A DNA stretch of 64,000 bases from JAFAXD01 sp963833605 (lineage in GTDB: Bacteria > Pseudomonadota > Alphaproteobacteria > Rhizobiales > Xanthobacteraceae). The stretch covers positions 124,001-188,000 of the forward strand of contig CAWHYZ010000015.1 of assembly GCA_963833605.1 (NCBI GenBank), in the 5' to 3' direction. The notes below the pieces were generated by a model. It was not told the origin of the DNA. It saw only the letters and a list, made by a program, of their open reading frames with translations, and made no database searches. A program made the position numbers and the translations under genes. Of this stretch, positions 52,654 to 61,373 are shown piece after piece (the first letter of the stretch is position 1; every line of letters starts with the position of its first letter).

Positions 52654-52875
52654 ATGCGCATCTACATCTTCAAGTCCGACGCCAACAAGGAACTGCGCGC
52701 GTTCGCGGGCGATTCGGCCGGCAGCAAACTGCCATCGCATTTCCGTCCTTGGCACGCGGTCGGCGTGATCTCGCCCGAGCGCGCGCCGCCGCATAATTTC
52801 GCCCGGCCCGCGATTGAAAAGGCGATCAACGAACAGGGCTTCCAGCTCTGGCGCATGAAGCCCAAGACCCAGTGA
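52654..52875 (+). CDS. Small conserved hypothetical protein
   Basis: A 73-residue protein from ATG 52654, which has AGAAGGAGG eight bases upstream, a strong ribosome binding site. The sequence begins MRIYIFKSDANKELRAFAGD and contains KLPSHFRPWHAVGVISPERA, ending QLWRMKPKTQ. I recall similar small proteins in Rhizobiales but know no function. It may be co-expressed with infA, 115 bp upstream. Confidence 0.8.
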   Translation: MRIYIFKSDANKELRAFAGDSAGSKLPSHFRPWHAVGVISPERAPPHNFARPAIEKAINEQGFQLWRMKPKTQ

Positions 52876-53020
52876 TCCGTTGCTCACGCCCGTCCCCGGG
52901 CGCAACGCGACCGGAGATCAGTCTCGGGCATTCATGCGAAGACACCCAATAGGACTCTGAGGGCCATGACGAGGGCCCGGCGTGCTCACGCGCCCGGGGC
53001 TGTCCGATCATGCCCGGTCA

Positions 53021-54330
53021 TCACTTGGCGGCCACGCGTTGCGCGCCCGTTTTTCCGTGCGAATACTTTGGCCGCGAACGGCGCCGGCGTGAACCTGATG
53101 GATGCTTTCCGCGTCCTTGCCCGCCAGGATGCTTGCCGTTGAGCTTCGGTCGGCGCTCCTGCCCATGTTGCGGCAGCAGCGGCATGGAGTCCGCGGACCG
53201 CCCCGGCGCGCCACCGCGCGTGCTCGGGATCGCCATGCGGATCAGCTTTTCGATTGCGCGCAGGAGCGGCGCTTCGTCTGCACTGCAATAGGAAACCGCG
53301 ATCCCCGCGGCACCAGCGCGCGCGGTGCGGCCGATGCGGTGCACGTAGCTCTCGGGCTCGTTCGGCAGATCGAAATTGATCACGTGGCTGATGCCTTCGA
53401 CGTCGATTCCGCGGGCCGCGATGTCGGTGGCGACCAGCGTTCGCACGCTGCCGTCGCGAAATGCCGCCAGCGCCCGCTCGCGGTTGTTCTGCGATTTGTT
53501 GCCGTGGATTGCGCTCGCCGTAACGCCCCCCTGCTGCAGTCCACGCACCACCTTGTCGGCGCCGCGCTTGGTGCGGGTAAAGACGAGCACGCGCTCGCGG
53601 GCGTCCCGACGCAGAAAATCGACCAGCGTCGGCAGCTTGGCGCCACGATCGAGATGCACGACACGCTGCTCGACGCGCTCCACGGTGGATGCGACCGGCG
53701 TAACGGCGATGCGTGCCGGATCTCGCAGGAACTGTCCGGCCAGTTCGGCGATGGCGCCCGGCATGGTGGCGGAAAACAGCAGCGTCTGCCGCGCCGCCGG
53801 AAGCTTGGCGATGATGCGGCGGATGTCGGGGATGAAGCCCATGTCGAGCATGCGGTCGCCTTCATCGAGCACCACGGCTTCGACCCGATCGAGCCGGAGC
53901 GCGCCGGTCTTCACGAGGTCGAGCAGCCGCCCCGGCGTAGCGACCAGGATGTCGATCCCGGCGGCGAGCCGACGAACCTGGCCCCCGATCGCAACGCCAC
54001 CGATGGCGAGTGCTGCATCGAGCCGCAGGTAGCGACCGTAGGTCTGGAAGCTCGCCAGAATCTGACCGGAGAGTTCGCGGGTCGGGCTGAGCACCAACAC
54101 GCGGCAAGTTTTTGGCTCGCGCCGCGTCGGCACGGCGGCGAGCCGATGCAGAAGCGGAACGCAAAGGCCGCCGTCTTGCCGGTGCCGGTCTGAGCGATGC
54201 CGACAACGTCGCGGCCGGCCAGGACCATGGGGATGGTCTCCCGTTGGATCGGCGTTGGAGCGGTGTAGCTTTCCTCGGCGAGCGCACGGGTAATCGGTGC
54301 GGCGAGGCCGAAGTTGGTGAACGAGTTCAA
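53021..54330 (-). CDS. DEAD-box RNA helicase (RhlE-like), with a -1 frameshift
   Basis: ATP-dependent RNA helicase, about 436 residues when corrected. From ATG 54330 it reads FTNFGLAAPITRALAEESYT (Q-motif region), APTPIQRETIP and motif I AQTGTGKTAAFA. There the frame breaks at 54155-54160: TTCCGCTT should be TTGCCGCTT, restoring LPLLHRLAAVPTRREPK. The second frame carries PTRELSGQI, motif II as DEGD (not DEAD), FSATMP, and HRIGRTARAG. The Lys/Arg-rich tail ends GAQRVAAK. RhlE-type helicases remodel RNA in ribosome assembly and at low temperature, which fits its place near cspA and infA. Confidence 0.9.
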
Positions 54331-54596
54331 CGTTTCAATTCCTTATAGGCGACGTCCGGCCAGCCCGAATGAGCGGCCGCGTCGCGCGGGTTAAAGACAT
54401 CCCGCCTGAAATGGGTTGTCACCGTGTGGGGTTTGTCTGCAGCCAAGCCCAGAAAACGTCGCGCGGACGAAAATGTGGCTTAACAGGCGGCTTGCACGCG
54501 GCCGGAACGGCCGACTAGGTTCTCATGGCAGATCCATGCGGTTTTTTCAAGGCCGCGTTCTGCACGCAAGGCGCGTCCTTTCAGATTGATCAAACA

Positions 54597-55469
54597 ATGA
54601 CCAAACACACCGTGGACCAGAAGGTTTTGTTTCCCTCCGACAATCTGACCCTCGTGGGCGATTTGTCTGTCCCGACAGGCGAGCGCTCAAGACCCGCCAT
54701 CGTCATCCTGCATGGGTTCGGCGGGCACCGCGACGGGCCACAGCAGCGCTGGTCGCAGCAATTCTATTCCGATCTCGGCTACGCAACCCTGCGCTTCGAT
54801 TTCCGCGGCTGCGGCGAGAGCGATGGTGCGCGCGGACGCGTGTTGCCGCATGATCAGGTGGCTGATGCGCTGGCGGCCCTGAGCTACCTCGCCGGACGGC
54901 CGGACATCGATCCCGCCCGCATCGCGCTCAGCGGCACCAGCTATGGAGCGAGCGTTGCAGTCTATGCGGCCGGCCTCGACCGGCGCGTTGGCGCGGTCAT
55001 CGCGCAAGGCGGCTGGGCCAACGGCGAGCAAATGTTTCGATCAATCCACGCAACCCCGACCGCGTGGGCAAAATTCTCGGGTCTGCTCATCCGCGGCCGA
55101 GCGCTGTCCAGGGAGGACATGTCTGCAACAGCACACCGGTGGGACATCATTCCGGTGCCGGAGCGGTTACGCCAGAACATCGACGCGCGCTCGATCATGA
55201 CGTTTCCGCTCGCGACCGCCGTCGAGACGCTGAGCTTCAATCCGGGCGACCTCGCAGCCCGCATCGCGCCGCGCCCGCTCCTGTTGCTGCACAGCGCCAA
55301 GGACGAAGTGGTCAGCGCCGAGGGATCGATCGAGCTCTTCCGCGCCGCCGGCTATCACGGCGACCTACATGTGATCAGCGGGGTCGATCATTTCATGTTC
55401 GGCGAGGGCGACACGCGGGTCGCCGATATCATGCGCAATTGGCTGGCAAGGTTTTTTCCGGCGGGGTGA
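54597..55469 (+). CDS. Alpha/beta hydrolase (dienelactone-hydrolase/peptidase-like)
   Basis: Alpha/beta hydrolase of 290 residues from ATG 54597; the in-frame ATG at 54525 adds 24 residues that do not belong. The oxyanion strand has IVILHGFGGHRDGP and FDFRGCGESDGA. The nucleophile elbow is SGTSYGASVAVYA (Ser near residue 122). The Asp is in LLLHSAKDEVVSAEG and the His in ISGVDHFMFGEGD, completing the triad. It has no signal peptide and is a single gene; a precise substrate cannot be named. A convergent small zinc-ribbon-like gene follows. Confidence 0.87.
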   Translation: MTKHTVDQKVLFPSDNLTLVGDLSVPTGERSRPAIVILHGFGGHRDGPQQRWSQQFYSDLGYATLRFDFRGCGESDGARGRVLPHDQVADALAALSYLAGRPDIDPARIALSGTSYGASVAVYAAGLDRRVGAVIAQGGWANGEQMFRSIHATPTAWAKFSGLLIRGRALSREDMSATAHRWDIIPVPERLRQNIDARSIMTFPLATAVETLSFNPGDLAARIAPRPLLLLHSAKDEVVSAEGSIELFRAAGYHGDLHVISGVDHFMFGEGDTRVADIMRNWLARFFPAG

Positions 55470-55546
55470 TGATGAACAAATTTGTGCACGGACGCGCCAC
55501 AAGCCCCGCTTGCGGAGGTGAGGAAGCGCTGTGGCCGCGAGCAACC

Positions 55547-55906
55547 TTACCGCGATGACACCAGCGACAAACTCGGCCGGTGATGGTCGATGATGGTGGC
55601 GGACACGAACGCATCGCCAACCGTGATCGCATGTTCGTCGCCACAATGGGGGCAGCGGATACGAAGCCGGATGGTACGCAGATGTACGAGGGAATGCTCG
55701 TCGGTATAGATTCCGGTGCTGACCGTGCGGGCGTTGACCGGGCAGTGAAACGACAGCGCACCGAACCGCGGCTCATCCAGCTCCTGCGCGAATTGGTCTG
55801 CTGTCAACGGCGTCGCGCCTTCTTTTCGTTTGCCTGATACCCGGACGGCCCCGGGCGCCCGGTCACCACAAGCTAGGCCCAATGCGTCCACAAATCCAGG
55901 GGACAA
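55547..55906 (-). CDS. Small hypothetical protein with a zinc-ribbon-like segment
   Basis: Frame of up to 119 residues. The C-terminal half, GALSFHCPVNARTVSTGIYT then LRIRCPHCGDEHAITVGD, has a Cys plus a CPHC pair and looks like the many small Rhizobiales proteins with a degenerate zinc ribbon. The N-terminal part may be untranslated: the true start could be a later codon, as no good ribosome binding site was identified. It is convergent with the hydrolase gene and ends 34 bp before pobA's stop. Function unknown. Confidence 0.55.
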   Translation of the reverse strand: MSPGFVDALGLACGDRAPGAVRVSGKRKEGATPLTADQFAQELDEPRFGALSFHCPVNARTVSTGIYTDEHSLVHLRTIRLRIRCPHCGDEHAITVGDAFVSATIIDHHRPSLSLVSSR

Positions 55907-55940
55907 GTGACCCTGCCCGCAAACACTCCGTCAGCGGCCA

Positions 55941-57113
55941 TCAAGCGGCTTCCATCGGCAATCCGACGTAGTTTTCAGCCACCACGGTCTGAGCGGCGCG
56001 CGAGCCTGCCAGGTAGGCAAGTTCGGCGAGCTGAATCCTGCGCTCGAACGGCGTATGGGTCGGGAACCGGTGCAGAAGCGTCGTCATATAGGTCGAGAAC
56101 CGAACGGTCTTCCAAACCCGCCGCAGGCAGGTGTCGGAATAGCAATCGAGCAGCGCGCCGTCGTGCTTGCGCAGGAACGGGCCGAGCGCGCGCGCCAGCA
56201 CCCGCACGTCGGCGGCCGCGAGGTTGAGGCCCTTGGCACCGGTCGGCGGAACGATGTGGGCAGCGTCGCCGGCCAAAAAGAGGAGCCCGTGGCGCATGGG
56301 CGCCGCCACGAACGAGCGTACCGGCGTCACTCCCTTCTGGAAGATGCGGCCCTCGGCCAGTTCGGTTTGGTCGGCGTTGAGCCGCGTGTGCAACTCCTGC
56401 CAGATGCGCGCGTCCGGCCACAACGCCAGGTCTTCGTCGGCCGCACATTGGACGTAGAGACGCGAGATCCGCGGCGAGCGTCGGCTCGCGAGGGCAAACC
56501 CGCGGTCGTGGTTGGCGTAGGTCATGTCGGCGAGCGGCGGGGATTCCGACAGAATGCCGAGCCAACCGAAGGGAAAGATGTGATCGTAAAGCGTGAGCGC
56601 GCCCTCTGGGATCGCGGCGCGGGCAATGCCGTGAAAGCCATCGCAGCCGGCGATGACGTCGCAGTCGAGGGTGTGGTCTTCGCCCTTGTGGCGGAAGCGG
56701 ATCGAAGGCTTGCCGCCGTCGATGCCCTCGAGCGCCATCGCGTCCGCTTCAAACAGCAGCGGACCGGCCGCAAGCCGTGCCGCGATCAGGTCCTTCACCA
56801 CCTCCTGCTGGCCGTAGATGCGGACCTCGCGGCCGCTGGCAAGGCCGGGCAAATCCATGTGAATGAGCTCGCCCTCGAACCGGATGTCGAGCACTCGGTC
56901 GGTCATGCTCTCGCGCATCAGGCGATCGGCAACGCCGAGCTCATGCATCAAGTCGACGGTGCCCTGCTCGAGCACGCCGGCGCGCACGCGGCTCTCCACG
57001 TAGTCGCGGCTCCTCGCTTCCAGCACGACGCTGTCGATGCCGTCGCGGGCGAGTATCAGCGACAAAAACAGTCCCGCCGGTCCGGCGCCGATGATTCCAA
57101 CTTGAGTGCGCAT
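55941..57113 (-). CDS. pobA: 4-hydroxybenzoate 3-monooxygenase PobA
   Basis: FAD-dependent hydroxylase of 390 residues that converts 4-hydroxybenzoate to protocatechuate with NADPH and oxygen. The FAD loop is IGAGPAGLFLSLIL (residues 8-21), followed by the PobA-specific RVRAGVLEQGTVDLMHELGV (about 43-62), the DG motif IAGCDGFHG and the second FAD motif FLAGDAAHIVPPTGAKGLN near 285. Length and motifs match PobA closely. It supplies the substrate of LigAB (17196-18600). It is not beside the lig cluster here, about 37 kb away. No pobR or pcaQ regulator is adjacent. Confidence 0.95.
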   Translation of the reverse strand: MRTQVGIIGAGPAGLFLSLILARDGIDSVVLEARSRDYVESRVRAGVLEQGTVDLMHELGVADRLMRESMTDRVLDIRFEGELIHMDLPGLASGREVRIYGQQEVVKDLIAARLAAGPLLFEADAMALEGIDGGKPSIRFRHKGEDHTLDCDVIAGCDGFHGIARAAIPEGALTLYDHIFPFGWLGILSESPPLADMTYANHDRGFALASRRSPRISRLYVQCAADEDLALWPDARIWQELHTRLNADQTELAEGRIFQKGVTPVRSFVAAPMRHGLLFLAGDAAHIVPPTGAKGLNLAAADVRVLARALGPFLRKHDGALLDCYSDTCLRRVWKTVRFSTYMTTLLHRFPTHTPFERRIQLAELAYLAGSRAAQTVVAENYVGLPMEAA

Positions 57114-57151
57114 GCGTCCCCGGCCTCAGGCGAAATTGATTCCCGTACCGT

Positions 57152-58006
57152 TTAACTACCCATCATCTTGTCGGGGGAAAAGTCGATGTCGAGAACTTTC
57201 CATTGCTCGTATTTGTCGGATGGCATGCGGTAGGGCGCACATTGGCGTATTGCGCGAAGGGCATTGTCTCTCAGCTCCAGCGCGTGGGGCGCATCTCTTC
57301 CCCCGATCAGCTCGGGCTCACCATCCAGAGCCCCGTTGGGCTTGAAGGCAACACGTATAATCATGGCGAATGGCTGGGTTGGGGAAATACTGGCTGGCAA
57401 TTTGAAACATTTGCGTACCTGGGCTTTGAACTCGCTTACGCCTTCGGTGAGTTTGGTCATCGGTGCAGCCGACGTGCCGGACGTTACCGCTTCGCCCATC
57501 GGCAAGCCAAGCGTAGCCGCCAGGCGATTCATATTCGGTGCGGTTTCGCGCAGGCTCGTTGGCTTGGCATCGGGCATCGCGGCGGTTTGCGCGGGCTGAG
57601 GCTGCACCGGTTGCTGCTGCGTCGGCGGAGTCGATTTCTGCTCGGCCCACTTGGTCATCTGTGCCAGGGGGTCGGGTTGCGGCGGAACGATCTTGGTTTC
57701 CTGCGCCTTGGTCTCCTGCGCCTGAGGTTCGGGTTTCGGTGACGCCTTCGCGGTTTGCGGCTGCGCCGGCTTGTCGGCCTGCGGCTCGGGTTTCGCCTCG
57801 GGCTTTTCAGCCTTGGCTTGCGTCGCCGCGTCATCGCCCTTGGGGTCTTTGGCGCCCGGCACTTCATCCGACCGCACGAGGTCGACGGTCATCACCTCGC
57901 CATGCGCCGTCGGCCGCAGGTCACGGTCGGTGAACAGCATGAACAGCACGTGCCCGATGATCGAGATGATCAGGGCAGCGCGCATGATGTTGACCGAGTT
58001 CTCCAT
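57152..58006 (-). CDS. TolA/TonB-like cell-envelope protein
   Basis: Protein of 284 residues with an N-terminal membrane anchor (about 8-25, MRAALIISIIGHVLFMLF), a long Lys/Pro/Gln/Ala-rich periplasmic spacer (about 50-150, KPEAKPEPQADKPAQPQTAK) and a folded C-terminal domain with two Cys (VRKCFKLPA near 200 and IRQCAPYRMP near 260). The architecture is that of TolA/TonB proteins, which span the periplasm and pass energy from the inner to the outer membrane. Neither exbB/tolQ nor pal genes are present, so the partner is not known. It ends 39 bp upstream of pobA on the same strand. Confidence 0.75.
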   Translation of the reverse strand: MENSVNIMRAALIISIIGHVLFMLFTDRDLRPTAHGEVMTVDLVRSDEVPGAKDPKGDDAATQAKAEKPEAKPEPQADKPAQPQTAKASPKPEPQAQETKAQETKIVPPQPDPLAQMTKWAEQKSTPPTQQQPVQPQPAQTAAMPDAKPTSLRETAPNMNRLAATLGLPMGEAVTSGTSAAPMTKLTEGVSEFKAQVRKCFKLPASISPTQPFAMIIRVAFKPNGALDGEPELIGGRDAPHALELRDNALRAIRQCAPYRMPSDKYEQWKVLDIDFSPDKMMGS

Positions 58007-58195
58007 GCCGGCGTTTTAGCATGCCAGCCGACAGAAGACAGGCGACGCAGGACGGGTGACAGACGCCAGTTTTCCACGCGCATCGCGCCACGCGAGCCAT
58101 CCCCGTCCGTTATCGTCCACGCCGGTTGCGCGCTCTGTCCTCTATCCTTGGTTGGAGTATAAACTCGCTGCGTTAGAACAACCCGGGAAACCCCA

Positions 58196-59137
58196 ATGAA
58201 GCTTCTTTCGTTTGCCAAGAACGGCGGCGCCCATGTGGGTGCCGTGGTGCCCGAAGGCATCGTCGACCTGACCGCGGCACTCAACGCCACCAATCCCGAC
58301 CTGCGCGCCGCGGGCTCGCTGCTCGCGATCATCCAGTCCGGCGTCGACATCGACAGCGTCGGAGAAGCCAGCATCAGCGCCCTGCGCAGCAGGGGCGAAC
58401 TTGCCCGCCATCTGGTGCGCGACCCCAAATTCCTGCCGCCGGTGCCGGCGCCGCCGAAGATCCTCGCGCTGGCGCTCAATTATCAGGAGCACATCGACGA
58501 GACCAACCTGTCCTTCTACAACGAGCCGATCATATTCGAGAAATATCCGAGCAACCTCGTCCCGCACGAGGGCGAGATCGAGCTGCCGCCGTTTCCGCAG
58601 AAGGTCGACGAGGAGCACGAGCTTGCGCTCGTGGTCGGCCGCGATTGCCGGCACATCCGGCCGCACCAGGCGCCCGACTACATCTTCGGCTACACGATCT
58701 GCAACGACGTCTCGGCGCGCGACCGCCAGCGCGAACGGCTCAAGATGGGCCAGCCCTATTCGTACGCCAAGAACTTCGCAACCTTCTGCCCGATGGGTCC
58801 ATGGGTGGTGACGAAGAAGGAGCTCGGCGATCCGCGCAACCTGAACATGGCGGTGCGCATCAATGGCAAGATCACACGCGAGGGCAATTCCAAGCAGATG
58901 ATCTTCGACCCGTTCGAGGTGTTGGCCTACTGCTCGGATTACACGCCGATGCAGGCCGGCGACATTATTTCGCTCGGCACCTTCGCGGGCGAGAAGGCGA
59001 TCCATGCGGGTGACGTGGTCGAACTCGAGGTCGAGCGCATCGGCACGCTGCGCAACAAGGTGGTGGCATCCAAAGCGCCCTGGGGGAACTTTGCGGCCGG
59101 TCAGCCGACCGGGCCGCTGGTGAAGGAAAAGCGGTGA
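58196..59137 (+). CDS. Fumarylacetoacetate hydrolase (FAH)-family protein
   Basis: FAH-fold enzyme of 313 residues. The C-terminal domain has the metal site: KILALALNYQEHIDETN, EKYPS, DEEHELALVVGRDCRHI (Glu) and YTICNDVSARDRQ (Asp), plus GTFAGEK-type strands. The N-terminal lid region is short (about residues 1-85). Members hydrolyse or decarboxylate carbon-carbon bonds in aromatic ring-cleavage products; this could serve a meta-cleavage route but is not adjacent to the lig cluster. It is divergent from the TolA-like gene. Confidence 0.88.
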   Translation: MKLLSFAKNGGAHVGAVVPEGIVDLTAALNATNPDLRAAGSLLAIIQSGVDIDSVGEASISALRSRGELARHLVRDPKFLPPVPAPPKILALALNYQEHIDETNLSFYNEPIIFEKYPSNLVPHEGEIELPPFPQKVDEEHELALVVGRDCRHIRPHQAPDYIFGYTICNDVSARDRQRERLKMGQPYSYAKNFATFCPMGPWVVTKKELGDPRNLNMAVRINGKITREGNSKQMIFDPFEVLAYCSDYTPMQAGDIISLGTFAGEKAIHAGDVVELEVERIGTLRNKVVASKAPWGNFAAGQPTGPLVKEKR

Positions 59138-59163
59138 CGGGCTCGTAGCGGTCATGGCTCTGC

Positions 59164-59402
59164 ACCTCTCCCCGCTAGCGGGGAGAGGTCGGCGCGAAGC
59201 GGCGGGTGAGGGGGCATTTCAACAAATGCGTGGAGCAAATTTTAGAAAGACCAGCCGGGTCAGGAACCTGCGCCAAAGTTCAACAAAAAGCTCGCAAACA
59301 TGGAGGGGGTCTGGGACACAATCTCAACGGCATTGCCCGTGGAGACTCCCCCTCACCCGGATCGCTTCGCGATCCGACCTCTCCCCGCAAGCGGGGCGAG
59401 GT
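59164..59402. repeat. Long inverted repeat element
   Basis: ACCTCTCCCCGCTAGCGGGG (59164-59183) with GGTGAGGGGGC (59204) faces CCCCCTCACCC (59348) and ACCTCTCCCCGCAAGCGGGG (59377-59396). It fills the 360-base gap between the FAH-family gene and the hydrolase. The inner part, 59216-59346, has no recognised gene. It is similar in design to the element at 48839-48989. Confidence 0.8.
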
Positions 59403-59497
59403 AAGCGCCGTGCGTCTTGTCGGCTCTCCGGTTCCGTGCCGCGCTGCGCGCCACGACGACCATATCCACGTTCAGATCAAACGCTAGCGGAGGACAC

Positions 59498-60340
59498 ATG
59501 CCGATCGCCAACATCAACGGCGTCAACATCAACTACGACACCCTCGGCGCACGCGGCCCCTGGATCGCGCTCTCGCCCGGCGGCCGGCGCGAGGCCAATA
59601 ACGTGCGCACGCTGGCCGAACGCCTCGCTGGGGCCGGCTACCGCGTGCTCATTCACGATCGGCGCAACTGCGGTGCATCCGACGTGGCCTTTGACGGCAG
59701 CCAGTCGGAATACGAAATCTGGGCCGACGACCTGCACGCGCTGCTGACACGCCTCGACGCCTTGCCGGCCGTGGTCGGCGGCGGCTCGTCGGGATGCCGG
59801 CTCGCGCTGCTGTTCGCGCTGAAATATCCGCACGCGGTGCGCGCGCTGCTGCTGTGGCGCATCACCGGCGGCCCGTTCGCCGCCAAGCGCCTGACGCATC
59901 AATATTACGACCAGTACATCGAGCTCGTGCGGGCGGGCGGCATGCAGGCGGTTGCCGACAGCGAGCATTTCGCCGACCGCATCAAGGCCAACCCGGGCAA
60001 CCGCGCACGGCTGTTCGCGCTCAGCCCGGAGCAATTCGTCGATGTGATGACGCGTTGGCGTGCGTATTTCGTGGCTGGCGCCGACCTGCCGGTGATCGGG
60101 GCAACCGAGCAGCAACTCAATTCGATCAAGGTCCCGACCTGCGTCATTCCCGGCAATGACAAGACCCACTCGCACGTCACCGGCAATGCGGCCCACCGCA
60201 TGATTCGGGGAAGCGAACTCCATGACCTGTGGCCGGGCGATCTCGACATCGATCTGTTTCCGGTCGAGGACTGGGCGACGCGCGAGGCCGAGCAGGCCGC
60301 AATCTTCACTGACTTTCTCAAGCGCGCGCACATCGGTTGA
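59498..60340 (+). CDS. Alpha/beta hydrolase
   Basis: Alpha/beta hydrolase of 280 residues from ATG 59498 (GCGGAGG six bases upstream). The sequence has INYDTLGARGPWIALSPGGR, IHDRRNCGASD and the nucleophile elbow VVGGGSSGCRLALLFALKYP (G-x-S-x-G, Ser near residue 99). The acid is probably the Asp in VIPGNDKTHSHV and the His follows in THSHVTG. Such enzymes include esterases and meta-cleavage-product hydrolases. It is a separate plus-strand gene; a small secreted protein gene follows 49 bp later. Confidence 0.87.
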   Translation: MPIANINGVNINYDTLGARGPWIALSPGGRREANNVRTLAERLAGAGYRVLIHDRRNCGASDVAFDGSQSEYEIWADDLHALLTRLDALPAVVGGGSSGCRLALLFALKYPHAVRALLLWRITGGPFAAKRLTHQYYDQYIELVRAGGMQAVADSEHFADRIKANPGNRARLFALSPEQFVDVMTRWRAYFVAGADLPVIGATEQQLNSIKVPTCVIPGNDKTHSHVTGNAAHRMIRGSELHDLWPGDLDIDLFPVEDWATREAEQAAIFTDFLKRAHIG

Positions 60341-60389
60341 ACCTGGAACAAACGTGGCTCCGGCGGCGTTGTAGCTGCGGAGTCGCGTC

Positions 60390-60695
60390 ATGCGTTGGTT
60401 TCTTGCGACATCTGCGTTGTTTGCAACATTGACGTTCGCCCAGGGCCACGGTCCGGCCGAATGGATTCAAGAAGGCCGCTTCCGCAACGCCGCCGGCGAT
60501 CTGTGCTGCGGCGAACGCGATTGTCGCGAACTCGCTGACACCGACGTGGGTGTCACCGCCAGCGGTTACCTGGTCAAAAGCTTGAACGAAACCATCCCCT
60601 ACCAGGAGGCGCAGCCTTCGCCCGATGGCCGTTACTGGCGCTGCGCCTGGGGCGGCATGCGCAAGTGCTTCTTCGCCCCGCCGTCAGCGACCTGA
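60390..60695 (+). CDS. Small secreted Cys-containing hypothetical protein
   Basis: A 101-residue protein with a signal peptide (MRWFLATSALFATLTFAQG, cut near GHG). The mature part has five Cys: GDLCCGERDCRELADTDV and later RYWRCAWGGMRKCFF. I do not recognise a function; similar small proteins occur in Rhizobiales. The Cys spacing suggests disulfides or metal binding in the periplasm. It lies between the hydrolase and the DoxX gene, all on the plus strand. Confidence 0.75.
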   Translation: MRWFLATSALFATLTFAQGHGPAEWIQEGRFRNAAGDLCCGERDCRELADTDVGVTASGYLVKSLNETIPYQEAQPSPDGRYWRCAWGGMRKCFFAPPSAT

Positions 60696-60758
60696 CCCCG
60701 TCGCCGACACTTGTCCTCGCGACCGCATCGGCTAATTTGCGGCGCGCGGGGGAAATCC

Positions 60759-61226
60759 ATGTCCACGACCTATGTGTTTGCGCAACTCGCGGGCCTCTAC
60801 GCGGCGCTGGCGCCCATCGTCGAGGCGCTGCTGCGGGTCACGGTCGCGCTTTGCCTGGTGCCGCACGGCCTGCGGACCTATTTCGGCATGTTTCCCAATA
60901 CCGGAATGCCGATCAACTCGCTGCCAATGCTGATCGATGTGCTCGATCAGAACGGCTATCGGCCGGGCCGGCTGTGGGGGCCGGTCATCGTGGTCACCGA
61001 ATTGATCGGCGGTCCGATGCTGGCGCTCGGCCTGTTCACTCGGCTGGTGTCGATCCCTATTTTCATCCTGCTCGCGCTCTCCGCCTACGAACATCGCAAG
61101 ACCGGCTGGTTCTGGAACACGCAGGGCATCGAATATCCGCTGGTCTGGGCCATGGCCTCGCTTTATTTCCTGATCAACGGCGGCGGGACGCTCTCGCTTG
61201 ATCATCTGATCGGCTGGGAGTTCTGA
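60759..61226 (+). CDS. DoxX-family membrane protein
   Basis: Four-helix DoxX/DUF2140-like protein of 155 residues from ATG 60759. It carries LLRVTVALCLVPHGLRTYFG near residue 25, GPVIVVTELIGGPMLALGLF near 80, and the second half FILLALSAYEHRKTGWFWNT with a C-terminal hydrophobic helix. Members are linked to thiol stress or quinone pools, but most are uncharacterised. An upstream frame from 60711 is shorter in support. It follows the small secreted protein by 63 bp. Confidence 0.85.
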   Translation: MSTTYVFAQLAGLYAALAPIVEALLRVTVALCLVPHGLRTYFGMFPNTGMPINSLPMLIDVLDQNGYRPGRLWGPVIVVTELIGGPMLALGLFTRLVSIPIFILLALSAYEHRKTGWFWNTQGIEYPLVWAMASLYFLINGGGTLSLDHLIGWEF

Positions 61227-61373
61227 ATTTTTTCGTGATCGCATTCACCGGCGCAGACGCAATCCTGCAATGCGTTTTGTTCGGGGTTGACCCGATCTCT
61301 CATCTCCTGTCTGCTCGCGAATAGTCAGACTCGCCGGGGTACCGGCGCGTCCCTACCCTATGCCGCCGGGCCC

